A stretch of DNA of 39,488 bases. Source: Ruminococcaceae bacterium UBA3215 (GTDB taxonomy: Bacteria > Bacillota > Clostridia > Oscillospirales > Ruminococcaceae). Below, one piece after another: positions 1-7,682 of the stretch (its first letter is position 1; the number at the start of each line of letters is the position of its first letter). Both the position numbers and the translations under genes were made by a program. The DNA lies in the NCBI GenBank assembly GCA_002363155.1, contig DEWH01000028.1, positions 1 through 39,488 of the forward strand. Direction: 5' to 3'. The notes under the pieces are model-generated. The model was not told where the DNA came from. It saw only the letters and a list, made by a program, of their open reading frames with translations, and did not search any database.

Positions 1-23
1 GCCAGGATCAAACTCTTTAGTAA
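1..23 (-). rRNA. rrs: 16S ribosomal RNA, 5' end only (gene runs off the left edge)
   Basis: Read on the minus strand, the first 15 bases give GAGTTTGATCCTGGC, the near-universal start of bacterial 16S rRNA. By comparison with E. coli, where this motif begins at about base 9, the mature 5' end should lie near position 23. Only the first two dozen bases are in the window. The upstream leader and two strong tandem promoters on the same strand support a genuine rRNA operon. Confidence 0.95.
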
Positions 24-280
24 ATTGTATATTAATCTTTCAATTAATATCGTTTGATTTAGCTCCGTCCAAACACTAACATTACTTAAAACATTATTGT
101 TTATCCGAAATTATCTTTTTCCTTGAATATCAAGGGTTCGTTAATTCGTTCTTGTCTGCTGTTCAATTTTCAAGGTGCCTCGTATTTGCTCCAACGCTCC
201 GCGTTCTCGCAAATACTCACATTCGCTTTCGCTCATGTGCCGCTGTCTCCGAAAAACCTCTTCTTCTCGACAGCTTTAAT
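24..280 (-). other. rRNA operon leader (transcribed spacer before 16S)
   Basis: This stretch lies between the P2 promoter and the mature 16S start and has no credible gene. On the minus strand it carries CACCTTGAAAATTGAACAG near 160-178, a sequence typical of Firmicutes rRNA leaders and spacers that is usually associated with antitermination or processing. A hairpin-forming stretch (CACATGAGCG against CGAATGTG, near 220-240) lies upstream. The small reading frames here are not convincing genes. Confidence 0.75.
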
Positions 281-309
281 ATTCTACCACAATCTCTTCG
301 CTTTGTCAA
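281..309 (-). promoter_or_regulatory. rRNA promoter P2
   Basis: On the minus strand TTGACA (309-304) is followed after exactly 17 bp by TAGAAT (286-281). The hexamers and spacing fit a strong sigma-A promoter. It lies about 110 bp downstream of a second, perfect promoter, giving the tandem P1/P2 arrangement usual for rRNA operons. Confidence 0.85.
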
Positions 310-392
310 TACCTTTTTCAATTTTTTTCAAAAAATTTTTTTGATTCTCTCGAACCTTTTGCCAAAGCCGTTTTTTGGGGGAGAATGCATTG

Positions 393-421
393 ATTATATC
401 ACAACTTTCGTAACTTGTCAA
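393..421 (-). promoter_or_regulatory. rRNA promoter P1
   Basis: On the minus strand TTGACA (421-416) and TATAAT (398-393) are separated by 17 bp, a perfect consensus sigma-A promoter. TGTGA directly precedes the -10, matching the Gram-positive TRTG extension. It starts about 20 bp beyond the stop codon of the upstream gene, so rRNA transcription begins immediately after that gene. Confidence 0.9.
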
Positions 422-440
422 TAGTTTTTTGAAAATTTTT

Positions 441-2522
441 TCATTTTCTTTTTCTCGCCGCGACAATTCCGAGAATCAGCGCAATTATCATCACAACCGC
501 AGAAAGCGCGATCTGCATAAACGCGGGTTTTCCTGCCGAACTGTCGGAAAGCATATCCGCTACGCCTCCCAGTGCCTTGTCAAGAGAGATCTCATAGCCG
601 TAAAGATCCGCCGCCTTCCTCATAACATCGGTAACAAGCAGCGCATACATACCGAGCACATCAAGGATCAGAGTTATCACAACTGAAATAACAGTCCCCT
701 TCTTATCAAACGAATCGCCGCCGATCCTGTATCCCACAAATGTGAACAGTGCCGGCAGGAATGCGCATACTGCCATAATTATATCTTTGGTATCCGCATC
801 GAGCATCGTCATAAGTTCCACTATGTACCCGAGTCCGCACCAGATCGCACAGCCTATAAGCCCGAACAGTATCGCCGCGATCGTGCCGACAACAGCATTG
901 CTGCCTTCTCTGATAGTTCTGCCGGAGGGTATCGGCTTTGACGATGGTCTTGATTTTGATACAACGTGCGATTCCGACTTGTATTTCTTGTCCTCCTGTC
1001 CGTTGAAGGAGTACTGCTGTCTCGAATAGTCCCTGCTGCGGGAGCCTGTTTCGTCTCCGAGACGGGGATCGCTCAATCTATAGCCTTTCGGTCTGCCGTC
1101 AAATCCGACAGGTTCTTCTGCCGTATTTGCATTTTCATAGCTTCCGTAAGCGAAAGCTCTTACGTTATTCCGATTGTAGCCCGAGGACGAGCTCGATTCT
1201 CCCATATTTGAATTCGGGTTGATGAGCGGAACGCTTCCGTCCTCCTCAAGAGGAGTTTCCGGAACAACAATGGATTCCCCGCGCACAAGATCCGGTCTGT
1301 CATTTTCGGGATCAAGCGCAACGATATCGATATCTTCGCCCTCGTTGCTGTCGTCGTAAAGCTCGGTAACTGCGACAGTGTCATCTTCGCCGACTTTTTC
1401 CGTGTCCTGCAGCACAACTTCAATATCCGCGCCTTTTCCTGCCGCGGTCAGGACTTCTATATCATCTGCCCCCATTTCCGCGACTTCCTGCTCGGAACCG
1501 AGCATAAGCCCGTAGATATTTGCATCGTCATCATCGCCTATTACAGCTGCGGCAGCATCTTCCTCCCGCTCCTCAACCGCATCGTTCTCGTCGTACATAA
1601 GTCCGCCGATAGCGGCTTCATCGGCTTCGGAAGGCGCGGTTATAACTTCGGCATTTACCGGGGTTTCGGGCTTCTGCTCCTCGTCACCGCCGGCATACAT
1701 AAGAGATTCAAGAGCCTTGTCTTCTTCGGCGGACGACTGCGCATTTATTCGCTTTTCTTTCTCATATTCCCGCTGAACGGCTTCAAAAAGCTCGGAGCGC
1801 GGAGGTTCCGGCTTCTTCTCTTCTTCATCATCGCTGACCATAAGCCCGGAAAGATCAGCTGTCTCACCGTCCGTGCCTATGATGCGCCTGTCTGTCTCCA
1901 CTTCCGGTTCTTCTTCCGGTGAAGTGACATCTGCAAGCAGGTCATCGAGCCCAGAAGTATCTTCGCTGTCCTTATCCACGGAATCAAACGAATCTATCTC
2001 GACACGATTCGTTTCCCTTTCGGCAGCGAGCGCCGGCGCAGCCGCAGCATACGCGTCCATTGCTCTGATAAGCCTTCCGGTACGGCAGTCTATGCAGTAC
2101 TGTGCAACGGAACCGGCGCTTTCGTAAATGCCGAGACCTTTCGTGTTCCCGCAGGCATAACAGCAGTTCACATAGCCGTGGGTTTTCAGATTGGAAGCGA
2201 GATCGGTTATGAATTCCTTTATATTGCGGGTATTGCGCTTAGGATCATTGTATTTCACGAGCGCGAGTGCGGCGCCTCTTCCGTTTGCAACATAGTGCTT
2301 TATGATATGCGGTTTTTCTGCGACCTGTCCGGAAAGGTATTCGTCAAGCTCACCGTCTTCTTCGCCGTCCGCTTTCTGGATCCACATAAGACAGCCGTAG
2401 CTCTTTGTCTCATTGTTCTCCTTGATGACCGTGTTTATGCCGCCTATACTGCCGGCGAGCACGTCACTGGTCTCATCATATTCAAGATCGAGGGATAATC
2501 CCGTTTCAAGCAATTCTTTCAT
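441..2522 (-). CDS. Acidic multi-domain membrane protein of unknown function
   Basis: No family is recognised. The protein has about 693 residues from ATG 2522, which has a GGGTGAT ribosome site just upstream; GTG at 2531 is an alternative start. The N-terminal 150 residues look globular and hold a Cys-rich patch (CCYACGN, then CIDC about 25 residues later) that could bind zinc. Residues about 190-450 are a long, low-complexity, Asp/Glu-rich linker containing four spaced copies of a short Leu-Met motif (GLMVSDDEEE, SLMYAGGDEE, GLMYDENDA, GLMLGSEQE). The last 150 residues contain about four hydrophobic helices and end in the basic sequence ARKRK. The likely layout is a cytoplasmic domain on an acidic tether to a membrane anchor. 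It has its own divergent promoter and stops about 20 bp before the rRNA promoter. Confidence 0.85.
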   Translation of the reverse strand: MKELLETGLSLDLEYDETSDVLAGSIGGINTVIKENNETKSYGCLMWIQKADGEEDGELDEYLSGQVAEKPHIIKHYVANGRGAALALVKYNDPKRNTRNIKEFITDLASNLKTHGYVNCCYACGNTKGLGIYESAGSVAQYCIDCRTGRLIRAMDAYAAAAPALAAERETNRVEIDSFDSVDKDSEDTSGLDDLLADVTSPEEEPEVETDRRIIGTDGETADLSGLMVSDDEEEKKPEPPRSELFEAVQREYEKEKRINAQSSAEEDKALESLMYAGGDEEQKPETPVNAEVITAPSEADEAAIGGLMYDENDAVEEREEDAAAAVIGDDDDANIYGLMLGSEQEVAEMGADDIEVLTAAGKGADIEVVLQDTEKVGEDDTVAVTELYDDSNEGEDIDIVALDPENDRPDLVRGESIVVPETPLEEDGSVPLINPNSNMGESSSSSGYNRNNVRAFAYGSYENANTAEEPVGFDGRPKGYRLSDPRLGDETGSRSRDYSRQQYSFNGQEDKKYKSESHVVSKSRPSSKPIPSGRTIREGSNAVVGTIAAILFGLIGCAIWCGLGYIVELMTMLDADTKDIIMAVCAFLPALFTFVGYRIGGDSFDKKGTVISVVITLILDVLGMYALLVTDVMRKAADLYGYEISLDKALGGVADMLSDSSAGKPAFMQIALSAVVMIIALILGIVAARKRK

Positions 2523-2583
2523 TTTTATCACCCACAGGCGCTTTTTGCATTTTCATTAACGGTTTCGACACCGCATTTTACTA

Positions 2584-2612
2584 ATTTTACAATATTTTTA
2601 TATTATTGTCAA
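2584..2612 (-). promoter_or_regulatory. Promoter of the acidic membrane protein gene
   Basis: On the minus strand TTGACA (2612-2607), a 17-bp AT-rich spacer, then TAAAAT (2589-2584). It lies about 60 bp upstream of the start codon and back to back with the promoter at 2621-2649, leaving only 8 bp between the two -35 boxes. Confidence 0.65.
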
Positions 2613-2620
2613 TAAAAATA

Positions 2621-2649
2621 TTGAAAAATGTTTGAAATTATGCTATAAT
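2621..2649 (+). promoter_or_regulatory. Promoter of the 2712-6069 gene run
   Basis: TTGAAA (2621-2626), 17 bp, TATAAT (2644-2649). Transcription would begin near 2657, just before a small hairpin (TATGCC paired with GGCATA, 2661-2678) in the 5' leader of the first gene. Confidence 0.75.
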
Positions 2650-2711
2650 TTTATTTATGGTATGCCGATCCGGGCATATAAAGTCTAAAGAACCGGGGTG
2701 AGCGAAGTAAT

Positions 2712-3185
2712 ATGAAAAAAGGCGTAATCAAGGCACGAACATACTTTCCGATATCGAGCGACCCTTTTGAAATGCCGATACCGATAAAATTCGAGCTTCA
2801 TCACGCAAACACCCTGCTCTGCATCTATTCCGTAAAGAACGATCTTTCCGTTGACTACTCATACAATGCCAACACGGATATACCTATGCCCACACCGCCG
2901 GACAAGTACCTTACGATAAACGATATATACTATATAATAAGATCCCGTGTTTTTCAGGACAACCCCTACACCACACCGATGGAGCTGGAGCGGCTGGGAC
3001 TTGAGGAGTACAATCCCTACGAGATAATACTCAAGACCTACGGGATAATGCCTGCCGACGCGTACTGGCTCAAACGCTCGGACGACAGCTCATCATTCGA
3101 CGACGCGATCGCAAAATACAACAAGATAATGTTCGGCGTACAGCCTCCGGGACCCGACAGCAAAATAGAGGATTTTCTCGGATAG
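2712..3185 (+). CDS. Hypothetical protein
   Basis: A 157-residue protein that I do not recognise. It starts at ATG 2712 after GGGGTGAGCGAAG, a modest ribosome site. No signal peptide, membrane helix or cysteine-rich motif is visible. The second half has a regular, aromatic-rich pattern (YIIRSRVFQD, TPMELERLGL, then YGIMPADAYWLK), suggesting a small folded cytoplasmic protein. It is the first gene after a good promoter and lies 24 bp before the thioesterase gene, so it is probably co-transcribed with the metabolic genes that follow. Coding character is good and no strong rival frame exists. Confidence 0.8.
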   Translation: MKKGVIKARTYFPISSDPFEMPIPIKFELHHANTLLCIYSVKNDLSVDYSYNANTDIPMPTPPDKYLTINDIYYIIRSRVFQDNPYTTPMELERLGLEEYNPYEIILKTYGIMPADAYWLKRSDDSSSFDDAIAKYNKIMFGVQPPGPDSKIEDFLG

Positions 3186-3209
3186 ACCTGAAGAAAGAAG
3201 ACATATTTT

Positions 3210-3623
3210 ATGGGAAACACAAGTTTTGAATACGAAAGAAAGCCATTCTACTATGAGACTGACCAGATGGGGATAGTTCACCACTCCAACTATATCCGCT
3301 GGTTTGAGGAAGTCCGTACCGCCTACATGAATGACCGCGGATACCCATATTCCCGTATGGAGAGCGAGGGCGTGATGATACCGGTGCTGGGAGTTGACTG
3401 CAAGTACAGGATCCCGGTAAAATACGACCAGCCTGTGCTGATACGCGGGAAGATCGACCTGTTCGACGGACTGAGGCTGAACGTATCATACGAGATCGTG
3501 GACAAGGAGACCGGAAAGGTGCATGTCACCGGTCACTCGGAGCACTGTTTCGTGAACTCGAAGAACTTCCGTCCTCTGCGCCTGAGCAAGACACACCCGG
3601 AAATGGCAGAGATATTCATGTGA
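3210..3623 (+). CDS. Acyl-CoA thioesterase, hotdog fold (4HBT/YbgC type)
   Basis: The 137-residue length is typical of the 4-hydroxybenzoyl-CoA thioesterase / YbgC family, which hydrolyses acyl-CoA or acyl-ACP thioesters in the cytoplasm. Near the N-terminus the family motif is complete: Tyr-Glu-Thr-Asp18-Gln-Met-Gly-Ile-Val-His-His-Ser-Asn-Tyr28, with Asp18 as the expected catalytic residue at the start of the central hotdog helix. The substrate cannot be told from sequence. The ribosome site is weak (AAGAAAGAAG), so translation may be coupled to the gene 24 bp upstream. The stop overlaps the region carrying the ribosome site of the next gene. Confidence 0.88.
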   Translation: MGNTSFEYERKPFYYETDQMGIVHHSNYIRWFEEVRTAYMNDRGYPYSRMESEGVMIPVLGVDCKYRIPVKYDQPVLIRGKIDLFDGLRLNVSYEIVDKETGKVHVTGHSEHCFVNSKNFRPLRLSKTHPEMAEIFM

Positions 3624-3631
3624 GGAAAGAC

Positions 3632-5008
3632 ATGAACGATTATGACGTTATTATAATAGGTGCCGGTGCAAGCGGAGTCTTTATGGCTTACGAATTCACG
3701 AAGCTCGGCAAAGGCATAAAAGTCTGTATGATCGACAGGGGCGGTCCGATAGGATCCCGCGTCTGCCCTATCGACGGGAAGAAGGTAAAGTCCTGCATTC
3801 ACTGCAAGACCTGCGCGGTGATGAACGGTTTCGGCGGTGCCGGAGGAATGTCTGACGGCAAGTACAACATCACCAACAGCTTCGGCGGTGACCTTTTCAC
3901 CCATACCGGCAGAAACGAAGCGATAGAGCTTATGGAGTACGTCGATAAGGTGAATCTCGAAATGGGCGGCGGGGACGCAAAGCTTTACAGCACTGTCAGC
4001 ACCGACCTCAAAGCCGAGGCGCTGAAATACGATCTTCACCTGCTGGACGCGAAAGTGCGGCATTTAGGCACTGACCGCAACCGCACGATACTGAAGAACA
4101 TATACGATGCCATAAAGGACAGCATTGACATACACTTCCATGAGGAAGTGCTGAAAGTAGAGAAGAACGGCGATAAATTCATCGTCACGACAGATAAGGA
4201 CACCTATTCCTGCAATCAGACCGCTGCCGCGGCAGGACGCTCCGGCTCAAAGTGGATGTCGGAGCTGTGCAGAGGGTTCGGCATCGAAACACGCAGCAAC
4301 CGTGTGGATATCGGAGTCCGCGTGGAAATGCCGGCAGCCGTTTTCGAGCATATCACATCGAAGGTATATGAAAGCAAGATAGTGTTCCGCACCAAGAAAT
4401 ACGGCGATCTCGTCCGGACATTCTGCATGAACCCCTACGGCGAAGTCGTCAACGAGAACACCAACGGCATCATCACCGTCAACGGTCACAGCTATGCAGA
4501 CCCGGCGCTCCACACCGAGAACACGAACTTTGCGCTTCTTGTCTCGAATACTTTCTCCGAGCCGTTCAAGGACAGCAACCTTTACGGCGAATCCATAGCG
4601 AGACTGTCAAATATGCTGGGCGGAGGAGTGCTTGTACAGCGCTTCGGCGATCTTGTCGCAGGACGGCGGACAAATGAACACCGCTTATCCCAGTGTTTCC
4701 TTACGCCGACACTCAAAGCGACACCGGGAGATCTGAGCCTTGTGATACCGAAGCGTCAGCTTGACGATATAATAGAGATGATATACGCTCTCGACAAGAT
4801 AGCCCCCGGAACAGCGAACTATGACACCCTGCTCTACGGCGTAGAGGTCAAGTTCTACAACTCAAAGGTGAGCGTTGACGACAATCTTGAGACCTCGGTA
4901 AAGGGGCTGTATGCTCTCGGCGACGGATCCGGAGTGACCCACTCGCTCTCGCAGGCTTCCGCTTCCGGAGTTTACGCAGCCCGCACAATAGCGGAACTTT
5001 ACGAATGA
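3632..5008 (+). CDS. FAD-dependent dehydrogenase (COG2509-like)
   Basis: A 458-residue flavoprotein. It opens with the Rossmann motif IIIGAGASG (GxGxxG at residues 10-15) and ends with GLYALGDGSG and SQASASGVYAARTI, the second FAD-contacting segment of this oxidoreductase superfamily. Between residues 45 and 61 four cysteines occur as C-x9-C-x2-C-x2-C, suggesting a metal or Fe-S site or redox cysteines. The best-matching family is the uncharacterised FAD-dependent dehydrogenases (COG2509); the substrate is unknown. A GTG at 3620 overlaps the previous gene, but ATG 3632 is preferred because AGGAAAG (3623-3629) lies directly before it and the FAD fold begins immediately. Confidence 0.85.
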   Translation: MNDYDVIIIGAGASGVFMAYEFTKLGKGIKVCMIDRGGPIGSRVCPIDGKKVKSCIHCKTCAVMNGFGGAGGMSDGKYNITNSFGGDLFTHTGRNEAIELMEYVDKVNLEMGGGDAKLYSTVSTDLKAEALKYDLHLLDAKVRHLGTDRNRTILKNIYDAIKDSIDIHFHEEVLKVEKNGDKFIVTTDKDTYSCNQTAAAAGRSGSKWMSELCRGFGIETRSNRVDIGVRVEMPAAVFEHITSKVYESKIVFRTKKYGDLVRTFCMNPYGEVVNENTNGIITVNGHSYADPALHTENTNFALLVSNTFSEPFKDSNLYGESIARLSNMLGGGVLVQRFGDLVAGRRTNEHRLSQCFLTPTLKATPGDLSLVIPKRQLDDIIEMIYALDKIAPGTANYDTLLYGVEVKFYNSKVSVDDNLETSVKGLYALGDGSGVTHSLSQASASGVYAARTIAELYE

Positions 5009-5047
5009 ACACAGCAACGGAATGTATGAACGAAAGGAATAACGAAA

Positions 5048-5608
5048 ATGAATGTTTGGCATGATATCGACAGCAGCAGAATAGAACCCTACAACTTCCT
5101 TGCGGTAATTGAGATACCCAAGGGAAGCAAGAAAAAGTATGAACTCGACAAGAAGAGCGGACTGCTCATGCTTGACCGCATACTCTACACCTCCACCCAC
5201 TACCCTGCAAACTACGGCTTTATCCCGAAGACTCTCGCTGACGACGGAGATCCGCTTGACGTTCTCGTTCTGTGCAACGAAGTCATTGATCCGCTGGTAC
5301 TTGTTCCCTGCTACCCGATCGGCGTTATAAGCATGATCGACAACGGCAGGAACGACGAGAAGATCATCGCTATCCCCTTCGAGGACCCGAGCTACAACGC
5401 ATACAGAAGCATCGACGCCCTCCCGAAGCATATTTTTGAGGAAATGCAGCATTTCTTCCGTGTTTACAAGCAGCTTGAAGGCAAGGAGACCGCTGTAAAC
5501 GAAGTGCAGGGTCAGAAGGCGGCAGCCGAGATCATAGCGCAGTGCATCTCCAATTACAAGGAGATATACGGCGCCCGTGAGGAAGAGACCGCTGCGGCAG
5601 CAAACTGA
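5048..5608 (+). CDS. ppa: Inorganic pyrophosphatase, family I soluble
   Basis: Hydrolyses pyrophosphate to two phosphates in the cytoplasm, pulling biosynthetic reactions forward. At 186 residues it fits bacterial family I enzymes. The signature DDGDPLDVLV (residues 65-74) supplies the metal-binding aspartates, and HYPANYGFIP (51-60) and IEIPKGSKKKYE (21-32) are further family motifs. Many Firmicutes instead use the DHH-type family II enzyme, so a family I enzyme is a useful lineage character. It has an AAGGA ribosome site and its stop overlaps the tadA start (TGATG), so the two genes are translationally coupled. Confidence 0.95.
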   Translation: MNVWHDIDSSRIEPYNFLAVIEIPKGSKKKYELDKKSGLLMLDRILYTSTHYPANYGFIPKTLADDGDPLDVLVLCNEVIDPLVLVPCYPIGVISMIDNGRNDEKIIAIPFEDPSYNAYRSIDALPKHIFEEMQHFFRVYKQLEGKETAVNEVQGQKAAAEIIAQCISNYKEIYGAREEETAAAAN

Positions 5609-6069
5609 TGCTGTTCGACGAAGAGATGATGCTGCTTGCGGCTGAGGAAGCCAAGACTGCGGCAGCGCTGGGCGAAATACCTGTGGGAGCGGTTATAACC
5701 GACAGTAACGGAAATGTCATAGCCAGAGGGCATAACGTGCGCGAAACGGAATGCTCGCCCACGGGTCATGCCGAAATAAAAGCGATAGAGGCGGCAGCAA
5801 AGGCGCTCGGCAGCAGAAGGCTCTCGGACTGCACGCTGTACGTTACGCTTGAACCATGCCCCATGTGCGCCGGAGCGGTGATAAATTCCGGTCTGAAGCG
5901 GCTGGTTTACGGCGCATTCGACGAAAAAGGCGGAGCCTGCGCATCGGCAGTAAACCTGTTCGAGTGCGGAGAGTGGCATAAGCCCCTTGTCCGCAGCCGG
6001 GTGCTTGAAAAAGAGTGCGCGGCGCTTATGACGGACTTTTTTGAGAAGATGAGAAAGAGAGAGCTTTAG
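5608..6069 (+). CDS. tadA: tRNA-specific adenosine deaminase (wobble inosine)
   Basis: Converts adenosine 34 of tRNA-Arg(ACG) to inosine. The 153-residue protein has the zinc-dependent deaminase core: GHAEIKAI (His54, catalytic Glu56) and EPCPMCAGA (Cys84, Cys87). The segment around GAFDEKGGACASAVNLF is typical of TadA rather than cytidine or guanine deaminases. Start and stop of ppa overlap as TGATG. It ends the 2712-6069 gene run and is followed at once by a repeat hairpin that may act as a terminator. Confidence 0.93.
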   Translation: MLFDEEMMLLAAEEAKTAAALGEIPVGAVITDSNGNVIARGHNVRETECSPTGHAEIKAIEAAAKALGSRRLSDCTLYVTLEPCPMCAGAVINSGLKRLVYGAFDEKGGACASAVNLFECGEWHKPLVRSRVLEKECAALMTDFFEKMRKREL

Positions 6070-6077
6070 AGATTTTC

Positions 6078-6156
6078 AGAGACGGGGCGCCGCCCCGAAC
6101 CCCGCCAACCCCTTTAAAAAGGGGTTGGATCCCTAAACTTGATCCCGTAAAACGGA
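6078..6156 (+). repeat. Intergenic hairpin repeat, copy A
   Basis: GGGGCGCCGCCCC is followed by CCAACCCCTTT paired with AAAGGGGTTGG (6105-6115 with 6118-6128), then a tail reading CCCTAAACTTGATCCCGTAAAACGG. The same hairpin and tail recur near 12440-12502, 27408-27446 and 39440-39470, always outside genes. Only a short A tract follows the stem, so if it terminates transcription it does so without a classical U tail. Confidence 0.8.
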
Positions 6157-6218
6157 TATTTGGTAATCTCATAAAATATTACAGATTAGTTTTATCGGCA
6201 TTGGAGTGAAAAACCGGA

Positions 6219-7655
6219 TTGAACCGATACAGAACCCTCGCGGCAAATACAATAATACTCGGACTCGGGCAGTTCGGCTCAAAGCTCCTCGTCATAGTGA
6301 TGATGGGCTTTTATCAGGCTGCGCTCGGAAAGTCCGGCTACGGCGAGATCAATAACATAATAGATACTGCGACGCTGCTTATGTCGCTGGCAACGCTCTC
6401 GATCGGCGAATCCATAATAAGATTCGGAATCGACACCGCCTACGACAACAAGCAGGTCTTTTCCATCGGCATAAAAGTCACCCTCTGCGGCGTGATAGCC
6501 TGTATGCTGTTCGTACCGCTTATCGGGCTTTGCTCGAACGTGTTCCCCGACAACGCGGTATTTGCGCTGCTCCGTGATTACTCTTGGCTCACGGTGCTTT
6601 ATGTCACCACAGGAAGCCTCAAAAGCTCCTGCGCGCTGTTCGTGCGTTCGATAGGGCATGTCAAGCTCTACGCTATCGACGGCATTCTCACAACGGTAAT
6701 GAACATCGTGTTCAACGTCGTTCTGCTGTTCACATTCAAGCTTGGGAATGTGGGATATCTTCTGTCGGTTATACTTGCCGATGTATGCTCGATCGCGTTT
6801 CTCACGATGACTGCGAAACTTTGGAAGTTCTTTTCGCTTTTCCGGCTTGACAGGGATATGGTAAGCGCCATGCTGCGCTTCTGCATACCGATGATGCCGA
6901 CTACGATAATGTGGTGGATAGTGAATGTTTCCAGCAGCTTCATGATATCGGGAATGGTAGGATTCGACGCAAGCGGCGTGTACAAAGCCGCTTCCCGCTT
7001 TCCGAGCATGATCTCGATATTCTCCGGCATCTTCTCCCAGGCATGGAATATGTCCGCGATAACCGAAAACAACTCCCGCACAATAGCGAAGTTCTATACG
7101 AATGTGTTCGATATCTTCCAGTCAACGGTATATGTGATCGCGGCGGCACTGCTGCTTATGATAAAGCCGCTGATACTGCTCTTCTGCGACGAAGCCTTCT
7201 ATGACGCGTATCTCGTGACGCCGTTCATAGTGCTTTCGGTTGTGTTCACCTGTTTCTCGACATTTATGGGAAGCGTTTATATCGCGTCCAAACAGTCTGT
7301 GCGCTCACTTGTCACGGCATCTGTCGGAGCCGTGCTGAATATCGTGTTCAATCTGATGTTCATAGGTATGTGGGGAGTTGACGGAGCAGCTTTTGCCGGA
7401 TTCCTCGGATTCCTCGCGATTTTCGTGGTGCGCGCAATAGATACTCACCACATAGTCTATATGGATCTGAAACTGCCGAAGATGATACTCAATACCGGGA
7501 TATTGATGACGATGGGCGTCATCATCTTCATGGTAAAGGACAGCACGATTTACTATGCTTCCCTTGCGGGACTGTTCATCGTTGTACTTGCGCTCAACTT
7601 CAAGTCCGGCGTGAATGCGGTAAAGATGATACTCAAGAAGGAAACAGCCGAATAA
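6219..7655 (+). CDS. Polysaccharide flippase-like membrane protein (MATE/MOP superfamily, Wzx-like)
   Basis: A 478-residue, strongly hydrophobic protein with about 12-14 predicted membrane helices. It begins with a membrane-entry pattern (LAANTIILGLGQFGSKLLVIVM) seen in the oligosaccharide flippase branch of the MOP superfamily. Such proteins move lipid-linked sugars, or the peptidoglycan/teichoic precursors of the envelope, across the membrane. No glycosyltransferase genes are adjacent, so the cargo is unknown and it may be a stand-alone transporter. The start is TTG 6219, with GGAGTGAA about 10 bp upstream. It sits between a repeat and the dprA-like gene, 27 bp from the latter. Confidence 0.8.
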   Translation: MNRYRTLAANTIILGLGQFGSKLLVIVMMGFYQAALGKSGYGEINNIIDTATLLMSLATLSIGESIIRFGIDTAYDNKQVFSIGIKVTLCGVIACMLFVPLIGLCSNVFPDNAVFALLRDYSWLTVLYVTTGSLKSSCALFVRSIGHVKLYAIDGILTTVMNIVFNVVLLFTFKLGNVGYLLSVILADVCSIAFLTMTAKLWKFFSLFRLDRDMVSAMLRFCIPMMPTTIMWWIVNVSSSFMISGMVGFDASGVYKAASRFPSMISIFSGIFSQAWNMSAITENNSRTIAKFYTNVFDIFQSTVYVIAAALLLMIKPLILLFCDEAFYDAYLVTPFIVLSVVFTCFSTFMGSVYIASKQSVRSLVTASVGAVLNIVFNLMFIGMWGVDGAAFAGFLGFLAIFVVRAIDTHHIVYMDLKLPKMILNTGILMTMGVIIFMVKDSTIYYASLAGLFIVVLALNFKSGVNAVKMILKKETAE

Positions 7656-7682
7656 CATTCAGAGACAGGCGGTGAAATAAAC

